From a virus: 28,541 nt of DNA. Below are positions 1 through 7,982 of this stretch, in pieces. Under the pieces are notes generated by a model. It was not told the origin of the DNA. It ran no database searches and was given only the letters and a program-made list of their open reading frames with translations. The stretch spans positions 1 to 28,541 of the IMG/VR virus record IMGVR_UViG_3300047326_000001. One strand, written 5' to 3'. Position 1 is the stretch's first letter. Each line of letters starts with the position of its first letter. Position numbers and translations under genes: made by a program.

Positions 1-2
1 CA

Positions 3-1469
3 TCGATCTCGGGGCGTCAAAACCCATTCCTCGGTCTGCCCGATCCTCCGCCCGGCGTGCGACCGCGCACCGATCCCCCTTCGCGCGGCATGGCAATGGA
101 CGAGGCGCCTGGCGCGCCACCCGGAGGCGCGTGGGGCGCATGGGCGCAACAAGGGCTGTGGGGCGAGGGGTTATGGTTCCCGGGCTATCCATACCTCGCG
201 GAACTGGCGCAGCGGGCCGAATACCGCAACATGGTCGGCACGCTGGCCGAGGAATGCACGCGGAAGTGGATCAAGATCGTCAGCCGGGGGAAAACCGACA
301 AGACCGCTAAAGTCGAAGCGCTTGAGCAATCCATGATTGCGCTCAGCATGCGCAAAGCGTTTCATCGTGGAGTGGAACTCGACGGCTTCATGGGGATGGG
401 CGCGATCTACCTGGATTTGATGCACGGCGACACTCCGGTGTCGGACATCCCCGAGGAACTGGTGATGCCGCTGCCGCTGCTGCCCGGCAAGATCGGCAAG
501 GGATCGCTGAGGGGGTTTGTCCCGATTGATCCGACGTGGATGTCGCCCATGACCTACAATTCGATCGATCCGCTCAGGCCGGACTTTTTCGTTCCGTCGG
601 TTTGGTATGTGTTGGGGAAGCCCGTCCACGCGAGCCGACTGCTCATCGTGCGATCCCGCGAGGTGCCGGACATCCTGAAAGCAGCCTATAATTTCGGCGG
701 CCTGTCGATATCACAGATGGCCAAACCGTATGTCGATAACTGGCTTCGCACGCGGCAAAGCGTGTCTGACCTGATCCACGCCTTCACCGTGTTTGTGTTG
801 AAAACCAATCTGACATCGCTTCTGGCGAACACTGAGGCGATGATCGGCCGCCTGACAGCCTTTATTTTCGGGAGGGACAACAAGGGCTTGATGCTCGTGG
901 ACAAGGAAAGCGAGGAGCTTGAGAATGTTTCGGCTCCGCTTGGAAGCCTCGATAAGCTGCAAGCCCAGGCTCAGGAGCAGATGGCGAGCGTGAACAAAGA
1001 GCCGCTCATCAAGATGCTCGGCATCACGCCGTCGGGTCTCAACACAACGTCGGACAGCGAAATCCGCAACTGGTATGATCACGTTCGCGCGATCCAAGAA
1101 AGCACGCTTGGCGACCTCGTAACCACGGCGTTGAGCGTGATCCAGCTATCCGAAACCGGGGCGATCGATCCCGACATCAGCTACGAATTTGTCCCCTTGT
1201 GGGAGCTTGATGAGGCGGGCAAAGCGGCAGTGGAAAAGACCAAGGCGGACACCGACTCGGTTTACATGGCCGGATCGGTCATATCCAACGAGGAAGTCCG
1301 CACGCGCTTGGCGGGCGACCCATCCAGCCCATACCACGGCCTGGAGGGGGACGCGCCGGAGCCGATGGACGACATGGGCGGCGGCGAGAATGATAAGGAA
1401 GACGACGCCGATCGCGTTGACCGCGGTGGAGCGGAGGGATCAGAAACTGGCGCGAATAGCGGCGTGTAA
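3..1469 (+). CDS. Phage portal protein, DUF1073 family (5' end outside window)
   Basis: Portal proteins form the dodecameric ring at one capsid vertex through which DNA is packaged and to which the tail joins. The frame is open to the left edge, reading S-I-S-G-R-Q-N-P-F before the GTG at 57. That GTG and the ATG at 90 are therefore probably internal, and the true start lies upstream. Family features seen: a W-G-E-G-x-x-F-x-G-Y-x-Y-L-A-E-L-A-Q-R block near the N-terminus, then T-R-K-W-I-K, and later S-E-I-R-N-W-Y-D-H-V-R-A-I-Q-E, a typical DUF1073 segment. The C-terminal 60 residues are acidic and Gly-rich and look disordered. The stop overlaps the next ATG (TAATG), and a minor head protein follows, which is the standard portal context. 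Databases sometimes name this family anti-CBASS Acb1-like; position and motifs favour portal. Confidence 0.9.
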   Translation, partial: SISGRQNPFLGLPDPPPGVRPRTDPPSRGMAMDEAPGAPPGGAWGAWAQQGLWGEGLWFPGYPYLAELAQRAEYRNMVGTLAEECTRKWIKIVSRGKTDKTAKVEALEQSMIALSMRKAFHRGVELDGFMGMGAIYLDLMHGDTPVSDIPEELVMPLPLLPGKIGKGSLRGFVPIDPTWMSPMTYNSIDPLRPDFFVPSVWYVLGKPVHASRLLIVRSREVPDILKAAYNFGGLSISQMAKPYVDNWLRTRQSVSDLIHAFTVFVLKTNLTSLLANTEAMIGRLTAFIFGRDNKGLMLVDKESEELENVSAPLGSLDKLQAQAQEQMASVNKEPLIKMLGITPSGLNTTSDSEIRNWYDHVRAIQESTLGDLVTTALSVIQLSETGAIDPDISYEFVPLWELDEAGKAAVEKTKADTDSVYMAGSVISNEEVRTRLAGDPSSPYHGLEGDAPEPMDDMGGGENDKEDDADRVDRGGAEGSETGANSGV

Positions 1470-2281
1470 TGCCACGCAAACCGATCACGTCACCGACAGG
1501 TAAGCCGATCCGCCTAGCGCCCATCCGGCCGAACCTCGGGGTCGAGCGAGCCTACCAGCGTCGGATTGACGCGCTTGTTGAGCAGATGCAGCGCGACGTG
1601 ATCCGCACGATCAAGGCGACGTGGAACCGAAAGCCGCCGAAGATCGCGCAGGACGAAAGCAGTCCGGCCGCGCTTCGCGACGCGATGGAGAGGCTCGGCC
1701 GCGAGTGGGAAAGTCGGTTCGATGATTTTGCGCAATCAGCCGGGCGCAGGTTTGCTGGGGAGGCAACGGGTTCCGCAGACCGCGCGTTTGCCGATGCTCT
1801 GCGCAAAGCCGGGTTCACGGTAAAATTCCAGATATCGCGGAACGTCCAAGAGATATTCGCGTCCACCGTCCAGTCCCAGGTCGCGCTCATTCGCAATATC
1901 CCGGCCGAGACGCTAACGCAGATCGAGGGTCATGTGATGCGATCCGTCCAAGCGGGGCGAGACCTCGGCTCACTGGCGAAGGCGATGGAGGAGCAATTCG
2001 GCGTCACGAAGCGCCGGGCGGCCACGATCGCGCGGTCTCAAAACAACATCGCGACGGCCACGATCACCAAGGAGCGGCAGCGGGAGTTAGGGATAACGCA
2101 CGCGACATGGCTGCACTCGGCCGGCGGGAAGCATCCTCGGCCGGAGCATGTCGCGTTCAGCGGCAAGTCTTACGAAATCGCCAAGGGGGCATTTTTGGAA
2201 GAAAAGTGGACGTGGCCGGGCGTGGAAATCAACTGCCGCTGTGTGAGCCGGAGCATTATTCCCGGCATAACGGACATTTAG
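1469..2281 (+). CDS. Minor head protein, Mu F / SPP1 gp7 head morphogenesis family
   Basis: This 270-residue protein is expected to bind the portal inside the prohead and help initiate head assembly or DNA ejection. The C-terminus carries the family signature: H-P-R-P-E-H-V-A-F-S-G-K, then a W-x-W-P-G-V-E-I-N-C-R-C block ending in C-R-C. The middle (about residues 140-215) is helical, with an R-R-A-A-T-I-A-R-S-Q-N-N segment typical of Mu F-like domains. The start ATG at 1469 shares a base with the portal stop, so translation is probably coupled. In this family the domain follows portal and precedes the prohead protease, as here. The N-terminus is basic and Pro-rich and may be flexible. Confidence 0.9.
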   Translation: MPRKPITSPTGKPIRLAPIRPNLGVERAYQRRIDALVEQMQRDVIRTIKATWNRKPPKIAQDESSPAALRDAMERLGREWESRFDDFAQSAGRRFAGEATGSADRAFADALRKAGFTVKFQISRNVQEIFASTVQSQVALIRNIPAETLTQIEGHVMRSVQAGRDLGSLAKAMEEQFGVTKRRAATIARSQNNIATATITKERQRELGITHATWLHSAGGKHPRPEHVAFSGKSYEIAKGAFLEEKWTWPGVEINCRCVSRSIIPGITDI

Positions 2282-2318
2282 TGACACAACCCGCCGAAAC
2301 TGTTAGACGGGCTTGCTT

Positions 2319-3731
2319 ATGACGGCAACGCTCACGCTCGCGATCGATCAATCCCTCCGCACGAAGGACAAAGACGGTCGGCTGCACATTGCTTGGACGA
2401 ACATTTCAAAGGCCACGGTCAACCCCTACTATGGCCGCGAAATACCGGGCCATGAAGACCTCGGCCTCGATCCGAACCGCGTCTATCAGCTTTGGCGCCA
2501 TCCCGAAGAACTCGCGAAGGCCGCGCCGACATTCAACGGCATCCAGCTTATGAGCGCGCATTTGGGCGTGGATGCGAGCGGCGCGATGAAGGCGCAAGTC
2601 GCGGGCGCGCTGGGCAACGATGCAGAATTTCGGCCGCCATACCTCGGCAACTCGATGACCATCTGGTGGAAAGACGATATCGACGACATCGAGAGCGGGA
2701 AAAAGTGTCAGCTATCGTGCGGCTATTATTATAAGCCGGTGATGGAGCCGGGCGTGATAGATGGCTTGCACTATGACGGCAAAATGACCGAAATAGCGGC
2801 AAATCACGTCGCTTTGGTAAAAGAGGGTCGCGCTGGCCCGGATGTTATGGTCCACGATGAAAGGCTCAAACGAATGGCGGCATCTCCGCTCGCGTCCCGC
2901 AAGGCTCTCATGGTCAAGGGAGCACTCGCCGCCTACCTCAAACCGCAGTTGATGGCGGGAACCATTCTGGCGCTGGATAGCGCGTTGGGATCGGTCAACC
3001 GCGTCAACTGGAAAGCGCAGAAGCCCGCAGTATTGGCGGCCGTAACGGCGCTCGCCAAGCCGAAGCTCATTCCGGGCGCCTCGCTCGATGGGTTGAAGCT
3101 GGCCTTGGACAGCATGGACGAGGAGGAGGACGGCGAGGAGGAGGAGGATACGATCAAGACCAAGGACGAGGAGGAAGAGGAAGAGGAGACGGAGGAGGCC
3201 AAAGCCAAGCGTATGGCGATGGAAAAAAAGGCGCGCGACAAGAAGGCTCGCGATGCCAAGGCGCGCGATCGAAAAGCCCGCGACATGAAAGCGAAGGATT
3301 GGGAGGACGAGGAAGAGGAGGCGGAGGACGAGGATTTGTCCGAAAGCGAGCGCGAGGAGAAGAAAGAGGCTCGCGACAAAAGGGCCCGCGACATGAAGGC
3401 GAAAGACAAGAAGGCGATGGACGCCGCAATCGCGACTGCCACCACCGCTGTCATTGCCCGCATGAACGCCGCAGTCGAAGCGCGCGAGATTGTCCGGCCG
3501 ATCATTGGCAATGTCAGCATGGCGTTGGACAGCGCCGAGGCGATCTACAAGTTGGCGCTGGACGCTCACAAGGTCGATACGACCGGCGTCAACCCCGAAG
3601 GCTACCGCGCGATGGTCAAGATGATCCGCCGGCCAGGGGAGCAAACCCGCGTCCTGGCGCTCGACAGTGCCGGCGATGGCGGTGGGCTTGACGCCATGTT
3701 TCCCAGCCTTTCCCGCATCGGCCAAAGTTAA
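2319..3731 (+). CDS. Prohead protease-scaffold fusion, DUF2213 family
   Basis: Residues 1-185 match DUF2213, a group of phage prohead proteases of the herpes-protease type. Candidate catalytic residues are Ser133 (in C-Q-L-S-C-G-Y) and His163 (in A-A-N-H-V-A-L-V-K-E-G-R-A-G). The rest acts as a built-in scaffold: from about residue 265 to 370 it is almost entirely Glu/Asp and Lys/Arg with repeated K-A-R-D and K-A-K-D units, predicted as a long charged helix. A shorter C-terminal domain (about 371-470) probably contacts the capsid shell. A TTG at 2313 also gives an in-frame start, but ATG at 2319 is preferred. There is no strong ribosome site, only a weak AGACGG upstream. No separate scaffold gene is seen before the capsid gene, consistent with the fusion. 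Confidence 0.85.
   Translation: MTATLTLAIDQSLRTKDKDGRLHIAWTNISKATVNPYYGREIPGHEDLGLDPNRVYQLWRHPEELAKAAPTFNGIQLMSAHLGVDASGAMKAQVAGALGNDAEFRPPYLGNSMTIWWKDDIDDIESGKKCQLSCGYYYKPVMEPGVIDGLHYDGKMTEIAANHVALVKEGRAGPDVMVHDERLKRMAASPLASRKALMVKGALAAYLKPQLMAGTILALDSALGSVNRVNWKAQKPAVLAAVTALAKPKLIPGASLDGLKLALDSMDEEEDGEEEEDTIKTKDEEEEEEETEEAKAKRMAMEKKARDKKARDAKARDRKARDMKAKDWEDEEEEAEDEDLSESEREEKKEARDKRARDMKAKDKKAMDAAIATATTAVIARMNAAVEAREIVRPIIGNVSMALDSAEAIYKLALDAHKVDTTGVNPEGYRAMVKMIRRPGEQTRVLALDSAGDGGGLDAMFPSLSRIGQS
3115..3430 (+). repeat. Purine-rich GAG/GAA and K-A-R-D coding repeats in the scaffold
   Basis: Imperfect trinucleotide runs of GAG, GAC and AAG encode alternating acidic blocks and basic K-A-R-D / K-A-K-D repeats. 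The strand is strongly purine-biased here, which also creates a long open frame on the opposite strand with no protein-like character. Being trinucleotide, copy changes would alter scaffold length without shifting the frame. Confidence 0.75.
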
Positions 3732-3740
3732 GGAACGCCC

Positions 3741-4688
3741 ATGTCCGGTTCTTTCCAGACCTTCACGAATGTTCTTCAGGCGCCGGGCATCGCGGGCGAC
3801 TTCGCCTCGGCCAATCCGCGTGAGACCGCGCTATCCAGTCAGCAATATGGCAATGCCGGGTTTGTTGCTGGCCCGAACGGTTTGACGATCGGCCTGTTCG
3901 CATGGCTGGATTCGGCGACCTATCGCATTGCGAGCAACAGCGGCCCGGGTGTTCCGACTGGGTTCGTGCATCGCGCGCAAGAGGCGCTGATTACAACCTA
4001 TCTCAGTGCCTACGGGCTGACGATCCCGGCCGGCATGATGGTGGGCAACCTCTTCACGTCCGGCGACTTTTTCGTGGTCAATAATGGCACCACAGAAGCG
4101 ATCCCCGGCATGAAGGCATACGCCAACAATGGAACGGGCCAAGCATCGTTCGCGGCGACGGGAAACCCGACCACTGGCGGAACGAGCACGGCGAGCACGA
4201 TATCGGCGCAGACCGGCAGTTCGGCCGCGAGCACGATCGTCGATAACATACTCACCACCGGACCCAGCGTTACCGGAACGTTGGTGGTCGGCGGCGTGCT
4301 GTCTGGCACCGGGGTCGCAACCGGAACGACGATCGTCGCACAGCTTACCGGCACAGCGGGCGGCGTCGGAACGTATGAGATTGCGCCACGCAACCAGACC
4401 GTCGCATCCACCACGATCAGCGAAACCTACGGCCTGCTCACGATCGGCGGCACCGTGGTTTCCGGCTTCGCGGTGGGCCAGACACTCGTCGGCGCGAACG
4501 TCACCGCGGGCAGCACGATCACCGCGCTTGGGACTGGCACCGGAGGCGCCGGCACATACTACACGCAGACGCAGACCGCAGCCTCGGCGGCGATCAACAC
4601 ATACAGCAATACCGAAACAGCCTGGTATTGCAGGTCGTTTGGCGCACCAGGCGACGTGGTCAAAATTAGCAGCAACGCGAAGGGCTAA
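3741..4688 (+). CDS. Structural cement / head decoration protein (gp24-like) with two inserted beta modules
   Basis: Placement between the protease-scaffold and the major capsid gene, and an N-terminus resembling gp24-like cement proteins (G-I-A-G-D-F-A-S-A-N-P-R, then G-F-V-H-R-A-Q-E-A-L-I-T-T), point to a capsid decoration or cement protein that stabilises the shell. Residues about 162-290 are two tandem Gly/Thr-rich beta modules of the type found elsewhere in this operon (V-L-S-G-T-G-V, then G-T-A-G-G-V-G-T-Y). After them the core resumes with T-A-W-Y-C-R-S-F-G-A-P-G-D-V-V-K-I-S. A good ribosome site (AAGGAA at 3730-3735) precedes the ATG at 3741. The functional name rests on context and partial motif recall; the reading frame itself is secure. 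Confidence 0.68.
   Translation: MSGSFQTFTNVLQAPGIAGDFASANPRETALSSQQYGNAGFVAGPNGLTIGLFAWLDSATYRIASNSGPGVPTGFVHRAQEALITTYLSAYGLTIPAGMMVGNLFTSGDFFVVNNGTTEAIPGMKAYANNGTGQASFAATGNPTTGGTSTASTISAQTGSSAASTIVDNILTTGPSVTGTLVVGGVLSGTGVATGTTIVAQLTGTAGGVGTYEIAPRNQTVASTTISETYGLLTIGGTVVSGFAVGQTLVGANVTAGSTITALGTGTGGAGTYYTQTQTAASAAINTYSNTETAWYCRSFGAPGDVVKISSNAKG
4225..4423 (+). repeat. Dispersed beta module, copy 1 (cement protein)
   Basis: Encodes a 60-70 residue unit with V-L-S-G-T-G-V-A-T-G-T-T-I-V, then G-T-A-G-G-V-G-T-Y-E-I and Q-T-V-A-S-T-T-I. The same order of motifs occurs in the tail terminator, sheath and baseplate J genes. Boundaries are approximate. Confidence 0.75.
4424..4610 (+). repeat. Dispersed beta module, copy 2 (cement protein)
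   Basis: Tandem to copy 1. Encodes F-A-V-G-Q-T-L-V-G-A-N-V-T-A-G-S-T-I-T-A, then G-T-G-G-A-G-T-Y-Y and T-A-A-S-A-A-I. Boundaries are approximate. Confidence 0.72.
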
Positions 4689-4693
4689 CGGAC

Positions 4694-5827
4694 ATGCGGA
4701 TGCGCAATCCACAGATTGATACGCTCGCCGCTCGCTCCGGCATTGTCTTCGACGCAGCGATGGATTTCCTGGCACGGTTGCCCGAATACGGTGACGACGG
4801 CAAGCCGGTTCCGGGCAAGTTTGGCGCCCTGAATGCGGCCAAAGTGCAGATTGCTATGGACGAGTTCTTCGGCGCCAGCGATGCAGTGACGGCGAACACC
4901 TACAATCAGCAGACGCTGGTCACGTCGCCGAATGCTGGCGTTCTGAGCATGCTGTCCACCTACATCGACCCGAAACTGATCGAGGTTCTGCTTTCGCCGC
5001 TCAAGGCCGAAATGATCTATGGCGTGACCAAAAAGGGCGATTGGGTCACGCAGACCGCAGCGTTCGGGGTCATCGAAATGACGGGCGAGGCGGCCTCCTA
5101 TAACGATTTCAACCAGTCGGGCCGATCGGACATCAACGTCAACTGGCCGCAGCGCCAGTCCTACAATTTCCAGACGTGGACAGAATGGGGCGACATGGAG
5201 TTGGCCCGGTATGGTCTGGCCAAGGTGGACGCTGCCGCGCGCAAGAACCTGTCCAGCGCGAACACGCTCAACCGGCTGATGAACTTGATCTATTTCTACG
5301 GCGTGCCGAACCTCCAGAATTACGGCGGCCTGAATGATCCATCACTCGCCGCCGCGCTTACCCCCGCCACGAAGCTCGCTGGGGGCACGTCGTGGCAAAA
5401 CGCTCTGCCGACCGAAATCCTCGCCGACGTTCAAAGCGGGTTCGCTTCGCTCCAACAGGGCACGCACGGCACCAACGGCAACCTCGAATTGTCGGACGCG
5501 ATGACTTTGGGGATACACCCCGTGACCGACGTGTATCTGGCGAACACCAACAGTTTTGGCCTGACGGCAATGGAAATGATCCGCAAGGTGTTCCCGCGCC
5601 TCAAGGTTGAAACGGCGGTGCAATACCTGTCCGGCACCACATACAGCTATCAACTCATCGTGGACGAAATCGACGGCCAGCGGACGGCCGAGTGTGCGTT
5701 CAATGAGAAGATGAGAGCGCACCGGATCGAGAGCTACACATCCTCGTTTCGCCAGAAAAAGAGCGCGGGAAGCTGGGGGACGATCATCTACCGTCCGATC
5801 GGCATCGCCGCGATGGCAGGCATCTGA
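4694..5827 (+). CDS. Major capsid protein, DUF2184-type
   Basis: This 377-residue protein is the expected shell subunit. Features typical of the family are the early M-D-x-F-F-G-A-S-D-A segment, T-Y-I-D-P-K-L-I-E-V-L-L-S-P-L-K-A near residues 90-110, the aromatic stretch N-F-Q-T-W-T-E-W-G-D-M-E-L-A-R-Y-G around 170-185, and a conserved C-terminal R-Q-K-K-S-A-G-S-W-G-T-I-I-Y-R-P-I-G. No transmembrane or signal segments are seen. It follows protease-scaffold and cement genes, the normal order. ATG at 4694 and at 4700 (M-R-M-R) both fit, and the first is used here. No N-terminal propeptide cleavage site can be assigned by eye. It carries none of the inserted beta modules found in its neighbours. 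Confidence 0.86.
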   Translation: MRMRNPQIDTLAARSGIVFDAAMDFLARLPEYGDDGKPVPGKFGALNAAKVQIAMDEFFGASDAVTANTYNQQTLVTSPNAGVLSMLSTYIDPKLIEVLLSPLKAEMIYGVTKKGDWVTQTAAFGVIEMTGEAASYNDFNQSGRSDINVNWPQRQSYNFQTWTEWGDMELARYGLAKVDAAARKNLSSANTLNRLMNLIYFYGVPNLQNYGGLNDPSLAAALTPATKLAGGTSWQNALPTEILADVQSGFASLQQGTHGTNGNLELSDAMTLGIHPVTDVYLANTNSFGLTAMEMIRKVFPRLKVETAVQYLSGTTYSYQLIVDEIDGQRTAECAFNEKMRAHRIESYTSSFRQKKSAGSWGTIIYRPIGIAAMAGI

Positions 5828-5832
5828 CCGTC

Positions 5833-6252
5833 ATGGCTCTTGATCCCGCAGTCCAGGCCAAGCCAGCGTCCGGCCAGATGGTCATGGTCGCGTGCAAACA
5901 TCCGAACGGCGTGGTGCTCAATCTCGACCGGATCGTTCCGATCGGCAACAACGGTCAGGTGCGGGTTGTGCATGGCGCGAGCGTTCGGCTCGCCGGATGG
6001 TCGCACGAATACAACAAGGTCGATCCCGCGGCGGAAACCGGAGGCTACGTGCTGACGCCAATCCCAGCCGAGTTCTGGGTTGAGTGGTTGAAGGCTCACC
6101 CTGACTTCCCGATGCTCGTGGACAAGACCATCCTCGGCCCGCATCGCGATCACGTCGGACAGGCGCGCGATCATGCCGAAGTTCCGAAGATGTTTGCGCC
6201 GTCATCCGGCGATTTGAAGGCAATCGACGCTGCGAAATTAACGAAGGATTGA
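5833..6252 (+). CDS. Conserved-looking head protein of unknown function
   Basis: A 139-residue protein that I do not recognise. The first 75 residues look beta-rich (V-M-V-A-C-K-H-P-N-G-V-V-L-N-L, then V-R-V-V-H-G-A-S-V-R-L-A-G-W). A W-V-E-W-L-K-A-H-P-D-F-P segment and a charged, probably flexible C-terminus follow. It sits between the capsid protein and the DUF4054 connector, where capsid vertex or head accessory proteins usually lie. The gap from the capsid stop is five bases. No signal peptide or membrane segment is visible. The frame is convincing because it is flanked by tightly packed genes and has high-GC third positions; the function is open. Confidence 0.75.
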   Translation: MALDPAVQAKPASGQMVMVACKHPNGVVLNLDRIVPIGNNGQVRVVHGASVRLAGWSHEYNKVDPAAETGGYVLTPIPAEFWVEWLKAHPDFPMLVDKTILGPHRDHVGQARDHAEVPKMFAPSSGDLKAIDAAKLTKD

Positions 6253-6257
6253 GGCGC

Positions 6258-6731
6258 GTGTCGGAAACCACAACCTGCGGCGTCGTCACCTTCGACTACC
6301 TCATATGGTCATCGGTTTTCCCGGCATTGGCCGCATCGATCAACGAAGCGACGGCGCAGATGTATTGGAACCAGGCTGGGCTGTATCTCGACAATACTCC
6401 ATGCAGCCCCATCCAGAATTTGCAGACCCGGGCGATGATCCTCGGCTTGCTCACGGCGCACATCGCCACGTTATTCGGGACCATCAACGGCAATCCGCCC
6501 TCGCCATTGGTGGGGCGCATCAACAGTGCGGCCGAGGGGAGCGTCAGCGTCGCAACCGAGATGCCGGGGCCAGTATCCGCGGCGTGGTTCAACCAAACGC
6601 CTTACGGGGCGGCGGCATGGCAGGCGATGGCGCCTTACCGACAAGCCATCTACATCGCTGCGCCGCAAATCCCGCTCCCTGCGCAGAGCTATCCCGGCTT
6701 CTTCGCGGGATACAATTCATGGCCGCGCTAA
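6258..6731 (+). CDS. DUF4054 family head-tail connector/adaptor
   Basis: DUF4054 proteins follow the capsid gene in many myoviruses and are likely neck adaptors below the portal. Seen here: an N-terminal helix-rich half (F-P-A-L-A-A-S-I-N-E-A-T-A-Q-M-Y-W, then T-R-A-M-I-L-G-L-L-T-A-H-I-A-T-L). The C-terminus, F-N-Q-T-P-Y-G-A-A-A-W-Q-A-M-A-P-Y-R, matches the family's characteristic Q-T-x-Y-G-x-x-x-W ending. A TTG at 6249 gives a slightly longer frame. GTG at 6258 is chosen because AAGGA (6244-6248) lies nine bases upstream. Product is 157 residues. Its 3' end overlaps the next gene by 13 bases. Confidence 0.75.
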   Translation: MSETTTCGVVTFDYLIWSSVFPALAASINEATAQMYWNQAGLYLDNTPCSPIQNLQTRAMILGLLTAHIATLFGTINGNPPSPLVGRINSAAEGSVSVATEMPGPVSAAWFNQTPYGAAAWQAMAPYRQAIYIAAPQIPLPAQSYPGFFAGYNSWPR

Positions 6732-7369
6732 CCGGCGGGGACAAACTGATGGCGGCATTGGAAGCCATCGACAAGCGGTTGGCGACCGCCGGAACGGGTC
6801 CAAGCGTGAGCGCGGGATTTCTGGCGGGCGGCATCTATCCAGACAACATCACGTCCATTCCGATGGTGGCCTTTATCCAGGAGTTCGGCGGTCGGATCGA
6901 GCGAGAGCCGTCCGATCCTGACGAGGGTGGCGGGCAGACGATCTACCGCAAGGTCAACGCGGCCGGAACGGCGTTTCTTCGCAACGGTCGGTTTGTCAAA
7001 AAAGAGGATTCGAACTTCGCTAGCACGCATTACGTCGGGGCTTATGTCATCACCATCCCGCCGCGTCCTTTTTTCCGCAACGCCATCGCAAAGTATGGTC
7101 CGAAGTGGGGCGAGCAGATGGGATTACTGTTGAAGCGGTTTGATTTCGACGCGAGCAAGACGCTCAACGCGATGGGCAACATTATCCAGGGGCAAATCCA
7201 GACCAGTATTCTTGATCTTCGCGATCCGCCGCTAGCGCCATCGACCATCCGCCGGAAGTCGCAAGGCAAGGTGTCCGCACTCGCCAAGGCTATCGGCGGC
7301 CCTGCCAAGCCACTGATTGATACCGGCCTCATGTGGAACTCGGTCTCGTATGAAGTGAATGGCGCATGA
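6719..7369 (+). CDS. Head-tail joining / tail completion protein (HK97 gp10 / virion morphogenesis-like)
   Basis: The frame is open far upstream, but the ATG at 6719 (M-A-A-L-T-G-G-D) overlaps the preceding gene by only 13 bases and is the sensible start, giving 216 residues. Recognisable features are F-I-Q-E-F-G-G near the N-terminus, I-P-P-R-P-F-F-R-N-A-I in the middle, P-P-L-A-P-S-T-I-R-R-K, and P-L-I-D-T-G-L-M-W-N-S-V-S-Y-E-V at the C-terminus. This series is shared by HK97 gp10-like and Mu G-like proteins that act in neck or tail completion. The stop overlaps the next start (ATGA). The exact family is uncertain, but the motif order and position support the role. Confidence 0.72.
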   Translation: MAALTGGDKLMAALEAIDKRLATAGTGPSVSAGFLAGGIYPDNITSIPMVAFIQEFGGRIEREPSDPDEGGGQTIYRKVNAAGTAFLRNGRFVKKEDSNFASTHYVGAYVITIPPRPFFRNAIAKYGPKWGEQMGLLLKRFDFDASKTLNAMGNIIQGQIQTSILDLRDPPLAPSTIRRKSQGKVSALAKAIGGPAKPLIDTGLMWNSVSYEVNGA

Positions 7370-7758
7370 ACCTACATCAGATCGTCGCTGGCGCCGTGGC
7401 CACGATCAACCCGATGATCTATTGCTCGTTGAGCATGTCCGCCGGATACAACATCGGGCCAGATGGAACGCAGACGCCGAACTACGTCGTATTCCCCAAC
7501 CTTCCGGTCCAGGTCCAGGCGTTGAGCTATACCGATTTGATGAAGATGGGCGCGCTGAATATCCAGGGCACGCGGCGGAAGATTTATCTTAACGGAAACT
7601 GGGAAGGTCTGGACCGACAAGCGATCAAGGGCGGCGACTTGGTGCAGATGCCTGATATGCCCGGATTTCCAGGTCCGACCACGTGGCTTGTGGTGCAGGT
7701 TTTGGAGCACTGGCCGGACTGGTCATCGCTTGCGATCACGCTGCAAAACGGGAGTTGA
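7366..7758 (+). CDS. Neck/head-tail interface protein, unknown
   Basis: A 130-residue protein starting at an ATG that overlaps the previous stop by four bases (ATGA). It has a beta-rich composition with V-V-F-P-N-L-P-V-Q-V-Q-A-L-S-Y, then I-Q-G-T-R-R-K-I-Y-L-N-G-N-W-E-G-L-D-R and a D-L-V-Q-M-P-D segment ending in W-L-V-V-Q-V-L-E-H-W-P-D-W. Such proteins lie between the gp10-like protein and the terminator in comparable contractile phages and probably act at the head-tail joint. I do not recognise a named domain. There is no signal peptide or membrane segment. Function is inferred from position only. Confidence 0.68.
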   Translation: MNLHQIVAGAVATINPMIYCSLSMSAGYNIGPDGTQTPNYVVFPNLPVQVQALSYTDLMKMGALNIQGTRRKIYLNGNWEGLDRQAIKGGDLVQMPDMPGFPGPTTWLVVQVLEHWPDWSSLAITLQNGS

Positions 7759-7760
7759 CG

Positions 7761-7982
7761 ATGCCACTGGCAAAAGGCGCAAGTCTCTCGAAGAACATCG
7801 AGACTGAGCGGGCGGCTGGAAAGCCGGAGAAGCAAGCGGTGGCCATCGCATACAGTGTCGCTCGCCGCGGCAAGGATGCGGCTACCGTAACGGCGCCGAA
7901 CGGTGGTATCCCATCCGCACGCCACAAGGCTGAGGATGGCATGTTCTCAGCAGGCGATCTTTGGAAAGGGAGAGCATCGTGA
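7761..7982 (+). CDS. Small conserved phage protein with K-P-x-K-Q-A-x-A-I-A-Y motif
   Basis: A 73-residue protein starting at ATG 7761, two bases after the previous stop. The upstream TTG/GTG options would cut into the previous gene and are not used. The core (L-S-K-N-I-E-T-E-R-A-A-G-K-P-E-K-Q-A-V-A-I-A-Y-S) is a short motif that I recall from many small phage and bacterial proteins of unknown role. The remainder is Gly/Lys-rich. Its stop overlaps the next start (GTGA). It could be a small capsid- or DNA-associated protein, but nothing in the sequence shows a reaction. Confidence 0.65.
   Translation: MPLAKGASLSKNIETERAAGKPEKQAVAIAYSVARRGKDAATVTAPNGGIPSARHKAEDGMFSAGDLWKGRAS

Noticed and set aside
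57-89. GTG at 57 as the true start of the portal gene
   Set aside because: The frame is open to the window edge and the upstream codons read like a normal portal N-terminal linker, so the start is probably outside.
3-1469. Portal as an anti-CBASS nuclease (Acb1)
   Set aside because: Databases mix these names for DUF1073, but the motifs and the position before the minor head protein indicate a portal.
2712-3725. Long minus-strand frame of 337 codons opposite the scaffold
   Set aside because: It mirrors the GAG/AAG-rich coding strand. Its product is Leu/Phe/Arg low complexity, and the plus strand is clearly a DUF2213 gene.
3831-4775. Minus-strand frame of 314 codons opposite the cement protein
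   Set aside because: High-GC shadow frame, Arg/Cys/Ala-rich, no recognisable domain, and it runs across two plus-strand genes.
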